Positions 16,174-26,905 of a DNA stretch of 64,000 nt are shown piece after piece. The notes under the pieces are model-generated. The model had not been told where the DNA came from. It saw only the letters and a program-made list of their open reading frames with translations, and did no database searches. How positions within the stretch are numbered: position 1 is the first letter of the stretch; every line of letters starts with the position of its first letter. The DNA comes from Prochlorococcus sp. MIT 0604 (GTDB taxonomy: Bacteria > Cyanobacteriota > Cyanobacteriia > PCC-6307 > Cyanobiaceae), in the NCBI RefSeq assembly GCF_000757845.1, contig NZ_CP007753.1, positions 1,116,001-1,180,000 of the forward strand, given 5' to 3'. A program made the translations under genes and the position numbers.

Positions 16174-19106
16174 GTTTAAAATCTGAAAACTCTAAAAAAC
16201 CAATTTTACTTTTAGTCGATGGCCACTCACTTGCTTTTAGAAGCTTCTATGCATTTAGCAAAGGGATTGATGGAGGTTTAACTACCAAAGAGGGATTTCC
16301 AACAAGTGTTACTTATGGATTCCTAAAAAGTCTTCTGGATAATTGCAAAAATATTAGTCCTGAGGGTGTTTGTATTACGTTTGATACCGAAAAACCAACT
16401 TTCAGACATGAATTAGATCCAAATTATAAGGCCAATAGAGATGTGGCTCCAGATGTTTTTTTTCAGGATATTGAACAACTAGAAATCATTTTAGAAGAAA
16501 GCCTTAATTTACCAATTTTTAAATCTCCAGGATACGAAGCAGATGATCTCCTAGGCACAATTGCGAATGATGCTTCTTCTAAAGGATGGTGCGTGAATAT
16601 TCTTTCTGGAGATAGGGACTTATTTCAATTAGTAGATGATCAAAAAGATATTTATGTACTTTATATGGGTGGTGGTCCATATGCGAAAAGTGGAAATCCA
16701 ACTCTTATGAATGAAAATGGAGTAAAAGAAAAATTAGGTGTTGCGCCAGAAAGAGTAGTTGATCTTAAAGCCCTAACTGGTGATAGTTCTGATAATATTC
16801 CGGGTATTAAAGGGGTAGGTCCAAAAACTGCAATTAATCTACTAAAAGAGAACGACACGCTTGATGGAATCTATCAGGCTTTGGACAAGATTCAGCAGAA
16901 CAACGATAAGAAATATAAAGGATTCATCAAAGGTTCAGTTATAGAAAAGCTAAGAAACGATAAACATAATGCTTTTCTTTCTAGGGATTTAGCAAAAATA
17001 AATACTGAGGTGCCTTTAATTTTAAGTAACGGTTATGAATTAAAAAATATAAATCAAGAACTACTTTCAGAGTCACTGCAAAAACTAGAACTATCAACAC
17101 TACTTAGACAAATTGATATTTTCAATTCAACTTTCAGTAAAGGTGGTTTTGACAAAAATAATGCAGCTAAAGAGGAGGAGAAGGAGAAGGCACCAAAAGT
17201 TTCAAGTTCTAATGAATTAGAAAATAGTGAGAATAAAATACCTAAAATCAATGTAACTGTTGTAAATGATTTCGAATTACTTGATAAATTAATCCAAAGA
17301 TTAGATAAGACCAATCAAATAGTTTCTTTAGATACGGAGACCAATAGTTTGAATCCAATCGATGCAGAACTTGTTGGGATAGGGTTATGTCTTGGAGAAG
17401 AAAATGATGATTTATTTTATATTCCTCTTGGTCATCAAACAAAAAAAGAGACTTCCAATCAATTATCAATTGAAGATGTTTTCTCAAAGCTAAGATATTG
17501 GATAGAAGATCCAAACAAAGAAAAGGCACTCCAAAATTCTAAATTTGATAGGCAAATATTTTTTAATCATGGACTTGATCTTAAAGGCGTAACCTTTGAC
17601 ACCTTGTTAGCAGACTACCTTCTTAATAATCAGGAGAAACATGGGTTAAGTGAAATTAGTTTTAGATTATTTGGATTTAAGCCCCCCTCATTTAAGGAAA
17701 CCGTTGGGAAAAATAAAGACTTTTCATTTGTTGATATTGATGAAGCAAGTATTTACTGCGGTTATGATGTTTTTCTAACTTTTAAGATTGTCAAAATTTT
17801 TAAAGAAAGTTTTTCAAAGGAAAAAGATGAATTAATCAAATTGTTCGAAGAAATCGAGCTGCCTTTAGAGCCGGTATTGTCCCAAATGGAAATGAATGGC
17901 ATAACCATCGACATCCCTTATTTGGATAAACTCTCAAAAGAATTAAAAAGTACCTTAGAAGATATTGAAAGTAAAGTTTATGAGTTAGCAGAGGAGAGTT
18001 TCAATCTATCTTCACCAAAACAACTTGGTGAGATCTTGTTTGAAAAATTAAATTTGGATAAGAAAAAATCACGGAAAACAAAAACAGGATGGAGTACAGA
18101 TGCAGTAGTTCTGGAACGATTAGTCGACGAACATGAAATAATCCAACATTTAATCAAACATAGAACTCTTAGCAAATTACTTAGCACCTATATTGATGCT
18201 CTTCCAAATCTTATTAACGAAAAGACAGGAAGAGTTCATACAAACTTTAATCAAGCTGCTACAGCGACTGGGAGACTAAGCAGTAGCAATCCTAATCTTC
18301 AAAATATCCCGGTTAGGACTGAATTTAGTAGGAGAATCAGAAAAGCATTCTTGCCTGAAAAAAATTGGAAACTTTTGTCAGCTGATTATTCTCAGATCGA
18401 ATTAAGAATACTCGCTCACTTAGCGGATGAAGAAATACTAATAAATGCATTTCATAAAAATGATGACATTCATTCTTTGACTGCAAGATTAATTTTTGAA
18501 AAAGAAGAAATTTCTTCTGATGAGAGGAGAGTTGGGAAAACAATAAATTTCGGAGTTATCTATGGTATGGGAATTAAAAAGTTTGCACGTTCTACAGGAG
18601 TAAGTACTCCAGAAGCAAAAGAATTCCTAATAAAATACAAAGAAAGATATTCAAAAATTTTCAAATTTCTTGAACTTCAAGAAAGGCTTGCCTTATCAAA
18701 AGGTTATGTAAAAACAATTTTTGGTAGAAAGAGAGAATTTAAGTTTGATAAAAATGGACTTGGAAGACTAATAGGAAAAGATCCTTACGAAATTGATTTA
18801 CAATCCGCAAGAAGAGCTGGCATGGAAGCACAGTCACTAAGAGCCGCAGCCAATGCCCCAATTCAGGGTTCAAGTGCAGATATTATTAAAATTGCAATGG
18901 TTCAACTAAATAAAAAATTCATAGAAATGAATGTTCCAGCAAAAATGCTTTTACAAGTACATGATGAATTATTGTTTGAAGTTGAACCAGAATCTTTGGA
19001 AATTACGACGAAATTAGTAAAGAAGACTATGGAAGATTGTGTAAAATTAAATGTGCCTCTTTTAGTTGATATTGGAATTGGAGACAATTGGATGGAGACA
19101 AAATAA
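16170..19106 (+). CDS. polA: DNA polymerase I
   Basis: The protein (978 aa) has all three domains of Pol I, which fills gaps and removes RNA primers in replication and repair. The 5'-3' nuclease begins LLLVDGHSLAFRSFYAF. The 3'-5' exonuclease has DTETNSL near residue 388, NSKFDRQIF and YCGYD, so its acidic residues appear intact. The polymerase carries motif A DYSQIELRILAHLAD (about 737), motif B with KTINFGVIYGMG, and motif C QVHDELLFEVE (about 929). It starts inside the adaptor gene's stop. Confidence 0.98.
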   Translation: MSLKSENSKKPILLLVDGHSLAFRSFYAFSKGIDGGLTTKEGFPTSVTYGFLKSLLDNCKNISPEGVCITFDTEKPTFRHELDPNYKANRDVAPDVFFQDIEQLEIILEESLNLPIFKSPGYEADDLLGTIANDASSKGWCVNILSGDRDLFQLVDDQKDIYVLYMGGGPYAKSGNPTLMNENGVKEKLGVAPERVVDLKALTGDSSDNIPGIKGVGPKTAINLLKENDTLDGIYQALDKIQQNNDKKYKGFIKGSVIEKLRNDKHNAFLSRDLAKINTEVPLILSNGYELKNINQELLSESLQKLELSTLLRQIDIFNSTFSKGGFDKNNAAKEEEKEKAPKVSSSNELENSENKIPKINVTVVNDFELLDKLIQRLDKTNQIVSLDTETNSLNPIDAELVGIGLCLGEENDDLFYIPLGHQTKKETSNQLSIEDVFSKLRYWIEDPNKEKALQNSKFDRQIFFNHGLDLKGVTFDTLLADYLLNNQEKHGLSEISFRLFGFKPPSFKETVGKNKDFSFVDIDEASIYCGYDVFLTFKIVKIFKESFSKEKDELIKLFEEIELPLEPVLSQMEMNGITIDIPYLDKLSKELKSTLEDIESKVYELAEESFNLSSPKQLGEILFEKLNLDKKKSRKTKTGWSTDAVVLERLVDEHEIIQHLIKHRTLSKLLSTYIDALPNLINEKTGRVHTNFNQAATATGRLSSSNPNLQNIPVRTEFSRRIRKAFLPEKNWKLLSADYSQIELRILAHLADEEILINAFHKNDDIHSLTARLIFEKEEISSDERRVGKTINFGVIYGMGIKKFARSTGVSTPEAKEFLIKYKERYSKIFKFLELQERLALSKGYVKTIFGRKREFKFDKNGLGRLIGKDPYEIDLQSARRAGMEAQSLRAAANAPIQGSSADIIKIAMVQLNKKFIEMNVPAKMLLQVHDELLFEVEPESLEITTKLVKKTMEDCVKLNVPLLVDIGIGDNWMETK

Positions 19107-19130
19107 ACCTTATGAAATACTTATTTTAAG

Positions 19131-20600
19131 ATGATCAAACTTTTTAATACTTTAAGCAAAAAAGTTGAGGTTTTTAAGCCTATTGATGATGTAGTAAAAA
19201 TTTATTGTTGTGGGGTAACTGTTTATGATTTATGTCATCTTGGTCATGCCAGAAGTTATATCGCTTGGGATGTATTGAGAAGATTTTTAATTTACAGTGA
19301 TTTCAAAGTGAAGTATGTTCAAAATTTTACAGATATTGATGACAAGATTTTAAAAAGAGCGAAAGAAGAAAGCAGTTCAATGAAGGAAGTATCTGAAAAA
19401 AATATCATTGAATTTCATAAAGATATGGATTCTTTAGGGATAATGCGTCCTGATAGCATGCCAAGGGCAACGAATCATATATGCAATATCTGCTCCTTCA
19501 TAACAATCCTTGAGGACAAAGGTTATGCATACTCTAGAGATGGAGACGTTTATTATTCTGTTTTCAAAAATAAAAATTATGGAAAGCTAAGTAATCAAAA
19601 TTTACAAGAACAAAATATCAATCAGCAAGGAAGAATGGTTAATGAAGAAAATAGTAAAAAACTTAATCCGCAAGATTTTGCGCTATGGAAAAAAGCCAAA
19701 GATGATGAACCATTTTTTGATTCGCCATGGGGGAAAGGTAGGCCAGGATGGCATATTGAATGTTCGGCGATGGTTAAAGATGAATTAGGAGATACTATCG
19801 ATATCCATTTAGGTGGTTCTGATTTGATTTTTCCACATCATGAGAATGAAATCGCCCAATCAGAAGCAGCCAATGGCAAAAAGCTAGCGAACTATTGGTT
19901 ACACAATGGGATGGTCAATGTAAATGGACAAAAGATGAGTAAATCCCTTAAAAATTTTAAAACTATCAGAGAGCTAATTAAGTCAGGTATAAGCCCTATG
20001 ACTTTGCGATATTTTGTTATGACTGTGAATTATAGAAAACCACTTGATTTTACTGAAGAAGCTTTAAGGAGTGCTTCAGAAGCTTGGAAAAATATTAATG
20101 TAGCCCTTTCTTTTATGGATCTTACAAAAGGTATTTTTAGATCTATTGATAAAAATGAATCTATCGAAGAAGAATATAAAGAGAAAATAAGTTTTGAATT
20201 ATCTCAAAAAAAACTTAAATTTTCTGAGGCTCTGGGGAATGACCTCAATACAGCAGGTGCTATTGCAATTATTTACGATTTAGCGAAACCATTAAAAAAC
20301 TTTTTAAACCAATTTCAAAGGGTTGAAGGTTTTAAAATAGACCTAAATCAAAAATTCTTTCTACTTGAAAATTTTAAAACTCTTGAAAAGTTGACAGAGG
20401 TACTTGGTCTTAAAAAAGAAGTTTTAGTAAAAGAAAGTAAAATAACAGAAGAAGAAATATCATCTCTTATACATGAAAGATTGAAAGCAAAAATAGAAAA
20501 GAATTATGCGAAGGCCGATGAAATAAGAAATTTGTTAAAAGAAAAAGGTATCGAACTTATTGATCAATCAAAGGAAATAACAACATGGATAAGGGTCTAA
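19131..20600 (+). CDS. cysS: cysteinyl-tRNA synthetase
   Basis: Class I aminoacyl-tRNA synthetase that charges tRNA-Cys. The Zn-site Cys opens the motif CGVTVYDLCHLGHARSY, in which HLGH (about residue 40) is the HIGH sequence. GWHIECSAM and GGSDLIFPHHENEIAQSEA are the other Zn/active-site blocks, and KMSKS is at about 268. The C-terminal anticodon-binding helices end in ITTWIRV. It follows polA by 24 bases and is probably co-transcribed. Confidence 0.97.
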   Translation: MIKLFNTLSKKVEVFKPIDDVVKIYCCGVTVYDLCHLGHARSYIAWDVLRRFLIYSDFKVKYVQNFTDIDDKILKRAKEESSSMKEVSEKNIIEFHKDMDSLGIMRPDSMPRATNHICNICSFITILEDKGYAYSRDGDVYYSVFKNKNYGKLSNQNLQEQNINQQGRMVNEENSKKLNPQDFALWKKAKDDEPFFDSPWGKGRPGWHIECSAMVKDELGDTIDIHLGGSDLIFPHHENEIAQSEAANGKKLANYWLHNGMVNVNGQKMSKSLKNFKTIRELIKSGISPMTLRYFVMTVNYRKPLDFTEEALRSASEAWKNINVALSFMDLTKGIFRSIDKNESIEEEYKEKISFELSQKKLKFSEALGNDLNTAGAIAIIYDLAKPLKNFLNQFQRVEGFKIDLNQKFFLLENFKTLEKLTEVLGLKKEVLVKESKITEEEISSLIHERLKAKIEKNYAKADEIRNLLKEKGIELIDQSKEITTWIRV

Positions 20601-20682
20601 ATTTTAAGAAAAAAACCAATTTGAAATTTTTGTTTTTTAAATACACCATTAAATGGGAAGATATTAGAAATATCAGAGAAAA

Positions 20683-21912
20683 TTGAAATACATTACTGTG
20701 CTCGGTTCTACTGGTTCAATAGGGACTCAAACTCTCGAAATAGCTAGTGAGCAGCCTGATAAGTTTAAAGCCGTAGCTCTTTCTGCAGGAAGAAATATTA
20801 ATTTATTAACTGAACAAGTTAAAGAACATAAACCAGAGGTTGTTGCTATTGAGGATGAAAGTCTTATAGAAGATTTAAAAGAAAATATTAATAACTTAGA
20901 TTTGGATGATGCTCCCTTGGTTTTAGGTGGAAAGCTGGGGATTAACGCAGTTGCAGCATGGGATAAAGCAGATACTGTGGTAACAGGGATAGTAGGCTGT
21001 GCAGGCTTAATTCCAACAATGTCAGCAATTAATGCGGGGAAAAATATTGCACTTGCTAACAAAGAAACTTTAATTGCGGCAGGACCAATTGTTATTCCTG
21101 CATTAAAGAAAAATAATAGTAGGCTTTTACCTGCTGATTCAGAACACTCTGCTATCTTTCAATGTTTACAAGGATTACCTAATTATGAAAATGCAGATTT
21201 TTCAACAGGAGAGATGCCTAAAGGTTTAAAAGCCATACACTTAACAGCTTCTGGTGGTGCTTTCAGAGATTGGGATGTTGAGGATTTAAAGCATGTCACT
21301 GTAGAAGATGCGACTTCGCATCCTAATTGGGATATGGGGAAAAAAATAACTGTAGATTCTGCAACTCTTATGAATAAAGGATTAGAAGTTATAGAAGCTC
21401 ATTATTTATTTGGGACCTCTTACGAAAATATCGAAATAGTTATCCACCCTCAAAGTATTATTCATTCAATGATTGAGATGGAAGATTCTTCAGTATTAGC
21501 TCAATTAGGTTGGCCAGATATGAAACTACCCATTTTATATGCGATGAGTTGGCCTGAAAGATTTAAAACAAATTGGAAAAGATTAAACCTAAGTGAAATT
21601 GGAAAATTAACTTTTAAAGAGCCAGACGAGTTTAAATATCCATGCATGGGACTTGCCTATGCTGCAGGAAAATCTTCTGGGACTATGCCTGCAGTCCTAA
21701 ATGCTGCTAATGAAATGGCTGTTGAACAATTCCTCAAAGAAAAAATTTCTTTTCAGGAAATTCCAACATTTATAAGTAAAGCTTGTGAATCACATATGGA
21801 GAATTTGAATTTGAGTCCCGAATTGGAGGATATTCTTGAAGTAGACGATTGGGCCAGACTTTTTGTTAAGCAAGAAATTAAAAAAGGGAAAAAATACGTA
21901 AGTATTGGATAA
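20683..21912 (+). CDS. dxr: 1-deoxy-D-xylulose 5-phosphate reductoisomerase
   Basis: Dxr converts DXP to MEP with NADPH, the committed step of the MEP isoprenoid route that supplies chlorophyll phytol, carotenoids and quinones. The NADPH loop [14 protein letters not shown] is at the N-terminus, and the metal-binding block [17 protein letters not shown] and the [11 protein letters not shown] loop are intact, as is the [19 protein letters not shown] helix. The start is TTG at 20683; no closer start preserves the Rossmann strand. It is followed two bases later by a ferredoxin gene. Confidence 0.97.
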   Translation: MKYITVLGSTGSIGTQTLEIASEQPDKFKAVALSAGRNINLLTEQVKEHKPEVVAIEDESLIEDLKENINNLDLDDAPLVLGGKLGINAVAAWDKADTVVTGIVGCAGLIPTMSAINAGKNIALANKETLIAAGPIVIPALKKNNSRLLPADSEHSAIFQCLQGLPNYENADFSTGEMPKGLKAIHLTASGGAFRDWDVEDLKHVTVEDATSHPNWDMGKKITVDSATLMNKGLEVIEAHYLFGTSYENIEIVIHPQSIIHSMIEMEDSSVLAQLGWPDMKLPILYAMSWPERFKTNWKRLNLSEIGKLTFKEPDEFKYPCMGLAYAAGKSSGTMPAVLNAANEMAVEQFLKEKISFQEIPTFISKACESHMENLNLSPELEDILEVDDWARLFVKQEIKKGKKYVSIG

Positions 21913-21914
21913 AA

Positions 21915-22259
21915 GTGAATATTAAAAAGCATCTTCTACTATGCGCAACCCCCACAAAACAGAAATGCTTTAAAGGTAATGAAGGGCAAAAAACATGGGA
22001 ATGTCTGAAAAAGACTTTAAAAAAATTTGAGAATGATCCATCTACAAAAAACGTTCATATATTAAGATCAAAAGCTGACTGTTTAAGGGTATGTAAAAAC
22101 GGCCCAATTCTTCTTGTTTGGCCTGATGGTATTTGGTACGAAAAAGTTTCTCCAGAAAAAATTTCAGAAATTTTTACCTCACATATTATTAACGGTAAGC
22201 CAATAGAAAAATGGATTTTTAAAAAAACACCATTTTTAAATAATCCTAGATACTCATAA
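21915..22259 (+). CDS. thioredoxin-like (2Fe-2S) ferredoxin
   Basis: This is the small thioredoxin-fold 2Fe-2S protein family (COG3411). The first ligand region is HLLLCATPTKQKCF and the second is RSKADCLRVCKNGPILLVWP, giving four cysteines. GPILLVWPDGIWYEKV is the family signature. It starts with GTG, two bases after dxr, so it probably shares that transcript. The electron partner is unknown; placement next to dxr may hint at supplying the Fe-S enzymes of the MEP pathway. Its last 14 bases overlap the convergent hydrolase gene. Confidence 0.85.
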   Translation: MNIKKHLLLCATPTKQKCFKGNEGQKTWECLKKTLKKFENDPSTKNVHILRSKADCLRVCKNGPILLVWPDGIWYEKVSPEKISEIFTSHIINGKPIEKWIFKKTPFLNNPRYS

Positions 22260-23334
22260 ACCAGTTCTTTACCACTTCGTCTGACCAGCAGCCATTGATC
22301 GAGTGAAAACCATTATGACCGCCTTTTTCTGTTATAAAAATAGTAAATTTATCAATAGATTCTTTTCTTAAATTCAAAGTATCCTTATATGGAACCCAAG
22401 GATCATCCTTAGAATGAATAAAAAGCATTTGAGGTAATTTTTTTATTGAGTTTTGGATTCTAAATATTGGAGAAGCTTTAACATAATAATCTTCTAAAGA
22501 ATTAAATCCCCAACTAGGAGCTGTAAATTTATGATCAAATTCCCTTATACTTTTTAAACTTCTGATTTTTTTTCTTAATTTCTCATTATTAAGAATTTTG
22601 CCTTCATCATTTAATCCTTCCCATAGCTGGTTTTTTAAGCGGTTAAGTAACCATCTTTGGTAGATATAATTTCGAGGTTTTTCAATACAGAGACTACATG
22701 ATGATAAATCTAAAGGGCTACTCACGCAGGCTAGGCCATATAAAAGTTTTTCTCCTTTGTTTTCATCGTAATCTAAGCAGGCATTTAAGAGAATTGTTCC
22801 GCCTAAAGATAATCCAACTCCGTAAATTGGAATATTGTTATTCCTTTTAATAAGATCTTTGAACTCTAAATTAATTAATTTTTTAAAATATTTTATTGCT
22901 GAAATAACATCACTGGAGCATCTAGCACAATAATTTCCTTTAGCTAAATATCTAGCAGATCCAGATCCTCTTAGATTTAATTTAAGAACTCCAAAACCAT
23001 TATTTGCTAATTTCCTAGAAATTCTTCTTAAACCAAACCGTTTAGTTGAGCCCCCTAAACCATGCGTAACGATTACAAAACCCCTAAGTGAGTTTAAGTT
23101 TTCAGGTAATTCTAAAAACCCTAGAAGATAATCAAATTCAAATTTTTTAGAAAGAATTTTATTAATCGGAAAGAGTATTTTTTTATTTTTTTTTGATTTA
23201 CCAAAATCAATAACAAAAGTATCTCTCAAAGTTTGTAAGTCGCCACCTATCCAAGGTAAGACTTCTCGAAATGGCTTATTTTTTAAGTAATCTGACAAAC
23301 CAAAAGATATACTATTATTTCTCCCCAACTCCAA
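22246..23334 (-). CDS. YheT-like alpha/beta hydrolase
   Basis: COG0429-type hydrolase of 362 aa. The oxyanion segment is VTHGLGGSTKRFGLRRISRK, the nucleophile elbow is GVGLSLGGTILLN, and the catalytic Asp and His lie in HSKDDPWVPY and EKGGHNGFHS. Members are esterase-like, with substrates largely undefined. It overlaps the end of pntB by 20 bases and is therefore likely the last gene of the pnt operon. Confidence 0.85.
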   Translation of the reverse strand: MELGRNNSISFGLSDYLKNKPFREVLPWIGGDLQTLRDTFVIDFGKSKKNKKILFPINKILSKKFEFDYLLGFLELPENLNSLRGFVIVTHGLGGSTKRFGLRRISRKLANNGFGVLKLNLRGSGSARYLAKGNYCARCSSDVISAIKYFKKLINLEFKDLIKRNNNIPIYGVGLSLGGTILLNACLDYDENKGEKLLYGLACVSSPLDLSSCSLCIEKPRNYIYQRWLLNRLKNQLWEGLNDEGKILNNEKLRKKIRSLKSIREFDHKFTAPSWGFNSLEDYYVKASPIFRIQNSIKKLPQMLFIHSKDDPWVPYKDTLNLRKESIDKFTIFITEKGGHNGFHSINGCWSDEVVKNWFMSI

Positions 23335-24754
23335 GATCCTTTAATTCTCCAATCAAATCATTCAGTACCTTTTTTGCATCACCAAAGACCATTGAGGTAT
23401 TTGGCAAATCAAATAAATCATTTTTTATTCCGGAGTAACCTGCACTCATACCACGTTTAATTACGAATACCGTTCTAGCTTCCTGCACATCAAGAACTGG
23501 CATGCCATATAAAGGAGAAGAGCTATCATTTTTAGCTTGAGGATTGACCACATCATTTGCTCCTAAAACTAAAACAACATCCGTTGCTGGAAAATCAGGA
23601 TTTACAACGTCCATCTCTTTTAGTTGTTCGTAAGGAACATCTGCTTCTGCTAAAAGTACATTCATATGTCCAGGCATCCTCCCTGCTACAGGATGAATTG
23701 CGTAAACAACTTCAATACCATTTTGCTCTAGTTTTTTTGTCACTTCCCTTAAAGTATGTTGAGCTTGAGCTACTGCTAGACCATAACCAGGAACAATAAT
23801 TACCTTGTTGGCTGCCTCTAAAGTCAATGCACATTCTTCAACACTGCAAGAAGTTATATTTGTATATTCCCCTGAACCAGAAGAGGCTGTACTTTGTGCA
23901 GATAAAGATCCTCCAAAAAGAACTGATACCAATGATCTATTCATACCCTTGCACATTACTTGAGTAAGTATTAGTCCTGCCGCTCCAACCATTGCGCCTG
24001 CTACTATCAAAAGCTGACTATCTACAACGAAACCTGCTGCTGCTGCTGCAATCCCTGAATAGCTATTTAATAAAGATATAACGACTGGCATATCAGCTCC
24101 ACCAATTGGCAAAGTAACTCCAATACCTAATAAAGAAGAAACTATCACTAAAAGCCAAATAGAACTTGTATTGCCGTTTATCAAATCAAAAAAGGCTATC
24201 AAGGAAGCAACTGCAAAAACAATATTTACAAAATGTCTAACTTTGCTCTGAGTCCATCCTGGAGTTGACAACCAACCCTGTAGCTTTGCCATCGCCACAA
24301 TTGAACCAGTGAAAGTTATGGCCCCAACAAATATAGAAACAGATATTGAAACTTCGTTAATCAGTGACTTAAAAAAATCAAAATTTTCTTGGCCACCAGA
24401 TATAGGGAAAATAGCTACTCCTAAGGCCACTAAAAGAGATGACATTCCCCCACAACCATTGAACAACGCCACTGTTTCAGGCATGGAGGTCATAGGTACT
24501 TTTTTTGCAAGAATTGCTCCCAATAAACTACCTATGATTGAACCAATTATTATCCAAATCCAAGACTGAATAGCAATTCCGGAAGTGCCTAAATAATAAG
24601 AAAGTAATCCTACTACTGATAGCGACATTGCAAATGCAGCTAATCTATTGGCATCCCTTGCTGATTTTACTTTTGACAATCCTTTTATTCCCAAAGCCAG
24701 TAAAAGTACTGCTAGAAGGTCAATAACGAATTTAATGATTACAGGAAGATTCAT
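23315..24754 (-). CDS. pntB: NAD(P) transhydrogenase subunit beta
   Basis: PntB forms the membrane channel (about nine helices, residues 1-270) and the NADP(H)-binding domain III (from about residue 300: VIIVPGYGLAVAQAQHTLRE, then DVVLVLGANDVVNPQAK). The proton-pumping transhydrogenase couples proton flow to NADPH formation from NADH and NADP+. The 479-aa length is normal. It follows pntAB by eight bases in a three-gene pnt operon. Confidence 0.97.
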   Translation of the reverse strand: MNLPVIIKFVIDLLAVLLLALGIKGLSKVKSARDANRLAAFAMSLSVVGLLSYYLGTSGIAIQSWIWIIIGSIIGSLLGAILAKKVPMTSMPETVALFNGCGGMSSLLVALGVAIFPISGGQENFDFFKSLINEVSISVSIFVGAITFTGSIVAMAKLQGWLSTPGWTQSKVRHFVNIVFAVASLIAFFDLINGNTSSIWLLVIVSSLLGIGVTLPIGGADMPVVISLLNSYSGIAAAAAGFVVDSQLLIVAGAMVGAAGLILTQVMCKGMNRSLVSVLFGGSLSAQSTASSGSGEYTNITSCSVEECALTLEAANKVIIVPGYGLAVAQAQHTLREVTKKLEQNGIEVVYAIHPVAGRMPGHMNVLLAEADVPYEQLKEMDVVNPDFPATDVVLVLGANDVVNPQAKNDSSSPLYGMPVLDVQEARTVFVIKRGMSAGYSGIKNDLFDLPNTSMVFGDAKKVLNDLIGELKDLGVGEK

Positions 24755-24762
24755 GTTAAAAA

Positions 24763-25056
24763 TTACTTCTTATTTGATGGTTTTCGACTAAACATTGCGA
24801 GCATTCGATCAGTTACAAAGAAACCGCCTACAACGTTGAAAAGAGCAAATCCAAGAGAAACTGAACCAATGATTAAAAGTGGTACGTTACCTTCTGCTTT
24901 TACAATTAAAGTCAAGGCTGCAAGCATTGTTATTCCTGAAATTGCATTTGCTCCACTCATTAGTGGTGTGTGAAGAGTAGGAGGAACTTTTCCAATTAAC
25001 TCGAGGCCCAATAAACTACCAAGTAAAAGAACCCAAAGAAGACTTATAAAAGACAT
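24763..25056 (-). CDS. pntAB: NAD(P) transhydrogenase subunit alpha part 2
   Basis: This 97-residue subunit supplies the membrane helices of the alpha chain as a separate polypeptide, as in other cyanobacteria and in Rhodospirillum. It has three helices, with the conserved HTPLMSGANAISGI in the second. It lies between pntAA and pntB with gaps of 12 and 8 bases. Confidence 0.95.
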   Translation of the reverse strand: MSFISLLWVLLLGSLLGLELIGKVPPTLHTPLMSGANAISGITMLAALTLIVKAEGNVPLLIIGSVSLGFALFNVVGGFFVTDRMLAMFSRKPSNKK

Positions 25057-25068
25057 AATTTTAAAACC

Positions 25069-26199
25069 TCAATTTTCAAAAACTTTATTTTGAAGAACAA
25101 CTCCTTCATCGCTTAATAAACATCCAGAAATGAGTTCATCCTCTTTATCTAATTTAATTACACCATCTTTTATAAATGGTGTAATCAATGATGTTAAGTT
25201 CTTAGCATAAAGTGAACTTGCATCATAAGGAACCGAAGAGGGTAATTCGCCCGCTCCTATGAGTTTTACCCCATCTTTAATAGTAGTTTCGTTTGATTTT
25301 GTACCTTCGCAGTTCCCTCCCTGAGAAACTGCTAAATCAATAACTACTGCACCAGGCCTCATTTTTTCAATCATGGGAGAGTCTATTAAAACAGGGGCCT
25401 TTTTACCTAGAACTTGCGCAGTACATATAGCAACATCAGCTTCAGATAAATATTTAGTTAAAGTTGCCTTCTGTTTTGAGAGGAATTCGGGTGTTACAGC
25501 TTTTGCATAACCTCCTGCCTCTCCAGGCTTTTCCTCAACTTCAGGAAGTTCTATAAACCTTGCTCCGAGGGACTCTACTTGTTCTTTAACAGCAGGTCTA
25601 ATATCTGATACAAATACTATTGCTCCAAGTCTTTTTGCTGTCGCAACTGCCTGTAATCCAGCAACGCCTCCACCAAGAACCACTACTTTGGCAGGTTGTA
25701 CTGTCCCTGCTGCAGTCATAAGCATTGGGAAATATCTATCTAATTCACTTGCAGCCAAAAGAACTGCTTTATATCCAGCAATATTAGCCTGTGAAGAAAG
25801 AACATCAGAAGATTGAGCTCTACTAATCCTCGGAAGCAACTCTAGTGATAAAGCTGAAATCTTATTACTATTTATAATCCTGAGAAGCTTCTTATTACCA
25901 TATGGGTTAAGAAGACCAAGCAGAACTGCGCCTTTCTTTAATTTGGTTAAATTATCCTCTGATGGAGTTTGAACACAAAAAATTAAGTCCGCTTCACCCC
26001 AAATTTTTTGATCTAAGTTATTTATTATTCTTCCTCCCGATTCTTCATATGATAAGTCACTAAATCCTGATAATTTTCCTGCTGAGCTTTCAATATAAAC
26101 ATCACATCCAAGACTTTTTAATTTCTTTACCGCTTCTGGTGTAGCTGAAACTCTCCTTTCACCAGAGCTTGTTTCGGAAGGAATAAGTATTTTTGTCAA
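25069..26199 (-). CDS. pntAA: NAD(P) transhydrogenase subunit alpha part 1
   Basis: This is the soluble NAD(H)-binding domain I, homologous to alanine dehydrogenase. The N-terminus SSGERRVSATPEAVKKL, the Rossmann motif VVLGGGVAGLQAVATAKRLG and the RPAVKEQVESLGARFIEL region are diagnostic. At 376 aa it matches split-alpha systems. It is the first gene of the pnt operon, divergent from the 26327 gene across about 130 bases. Confidence 0.97.
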   Translation of the reverse strand: MTKILIPSETSSGERRVSATPEAVKKLKSLGCDVYIESSAGKLSGFSDLSYEESGGRIINNLDQKIWGEADLIFCVQTPSEDNLTKLKKGAVLLGLLNPYGNKKLLRIINSNKISALSLELLPRISRAQSSDVLSSQANIAGYKAVLLAASELDRYFPMLMTAAGTVQPAKVVVLGGGVAGLQAVATAKRLGAIVFVSDIRPAVKEQVESLGARFIELPEVEEKPGEAGGYAKAVTPEFLSKQKATLTKYLSEADVAICTAQVLGKKAPVLIDSPMIEKMRPGAVVIDLAVSQGGNCEGTKSNETTIKDGVKLIGAGELPSSVPYDASSLYAKNLTSLITPFIKDGVIKLDKEDELISGCLLSDEGVVLQNKVFEN

Positions 26200-26326
26200 T
26201 TTATTTATTTTTCTAACATACTAAATATAAATTGAAGAAAGTCAAAAGTCTTAGATTTTTGTTAAAAATATATTTTCTTTTCTAAAAAAAATAGCTATCT
26301 AGAATATATAAGTACTAAATAATCCA

Positions 26327-26905
26327 ATGAGTATAAAAGCAATCGAATGTCCAGATGGAGTATGCCACAGTCATCATGGTGGTCATGCTGTTCCAAGGCA
26401 GGCTATGCAGAAAAATCTAGAAAAGCATGGTAAAGACTGGTGCGAGAAATTAGCAGAGAGAATTTATGAAATGTCAGTTGATACTTATTCACAGACAGTC
26501 ATGCCCAGTCTCCACTCGGCAGGTTGGCAAAGAAGACATTTAGATTGGGAATTTAAGCTGGCAGAAAATGATTCTGAACCTGATGAAGCTCTTGTTGAAG
26601 GAATTATTAATGCCACAGAAAGCTTTCTAAGGAGTAGTGAGGTTCATCGATTATTTATTCAAGAATTAGTTCAGGGCACATTCGAGGAAGCAAATGACAA
26701 AAAAATAATTTCTAAAGCAATAAAATCTATCATTGAAGAAGAAATTGTTAGTTCACTAAGAGAAAAGAAAGAAACTCTTTTAAAGAAAATATCCGCAAAA
26801 TTAATATCAGAAGAAAAAGTTAGTGAGGAACTTGCAATTAATTCCGCTAAAGAGGGTTTTGAGGAAGTTGAAAGGCTACTTGCGAATCACAGCGAGGCAG
26901 TCTAA
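26327..26905 (+). CDS. conserved cyanobacterial protein with Cys/His N-terminal motif
   Basis: The N-terminus holds a compact Cys/His cluster (ECPDGVCHSHHGGHAVPR) that could bind a metal. The rest (192 aa in all) is a mostly helical, acidic domain (QRRHLDWEFKLAEND, then long Lys/Glu helices). No catalytic family is recognised. I believe similar proteins exist across marine picocyanobacteria, but I cannot verify this here. It lies upstream of the NTRC gene on the same strand, with one small gene between. Confidence 0.65.
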   Translation: MSIKAIECPDGVCHSHHGGHAVPRQAMQKNLEKHGKDWCEKLAERIYEMSVDTYSQTVMPSLHSAGWQRRHLDWEFKLAENDSEPDEALVEGIINATESFLRSSEVHRLFIQELVQGTFEEANDKKIISKAIKSIIEEEIVSSLREKKETLLKKISAKLISEEKVSEELAINSAKEGFEEVERLLANHSEAV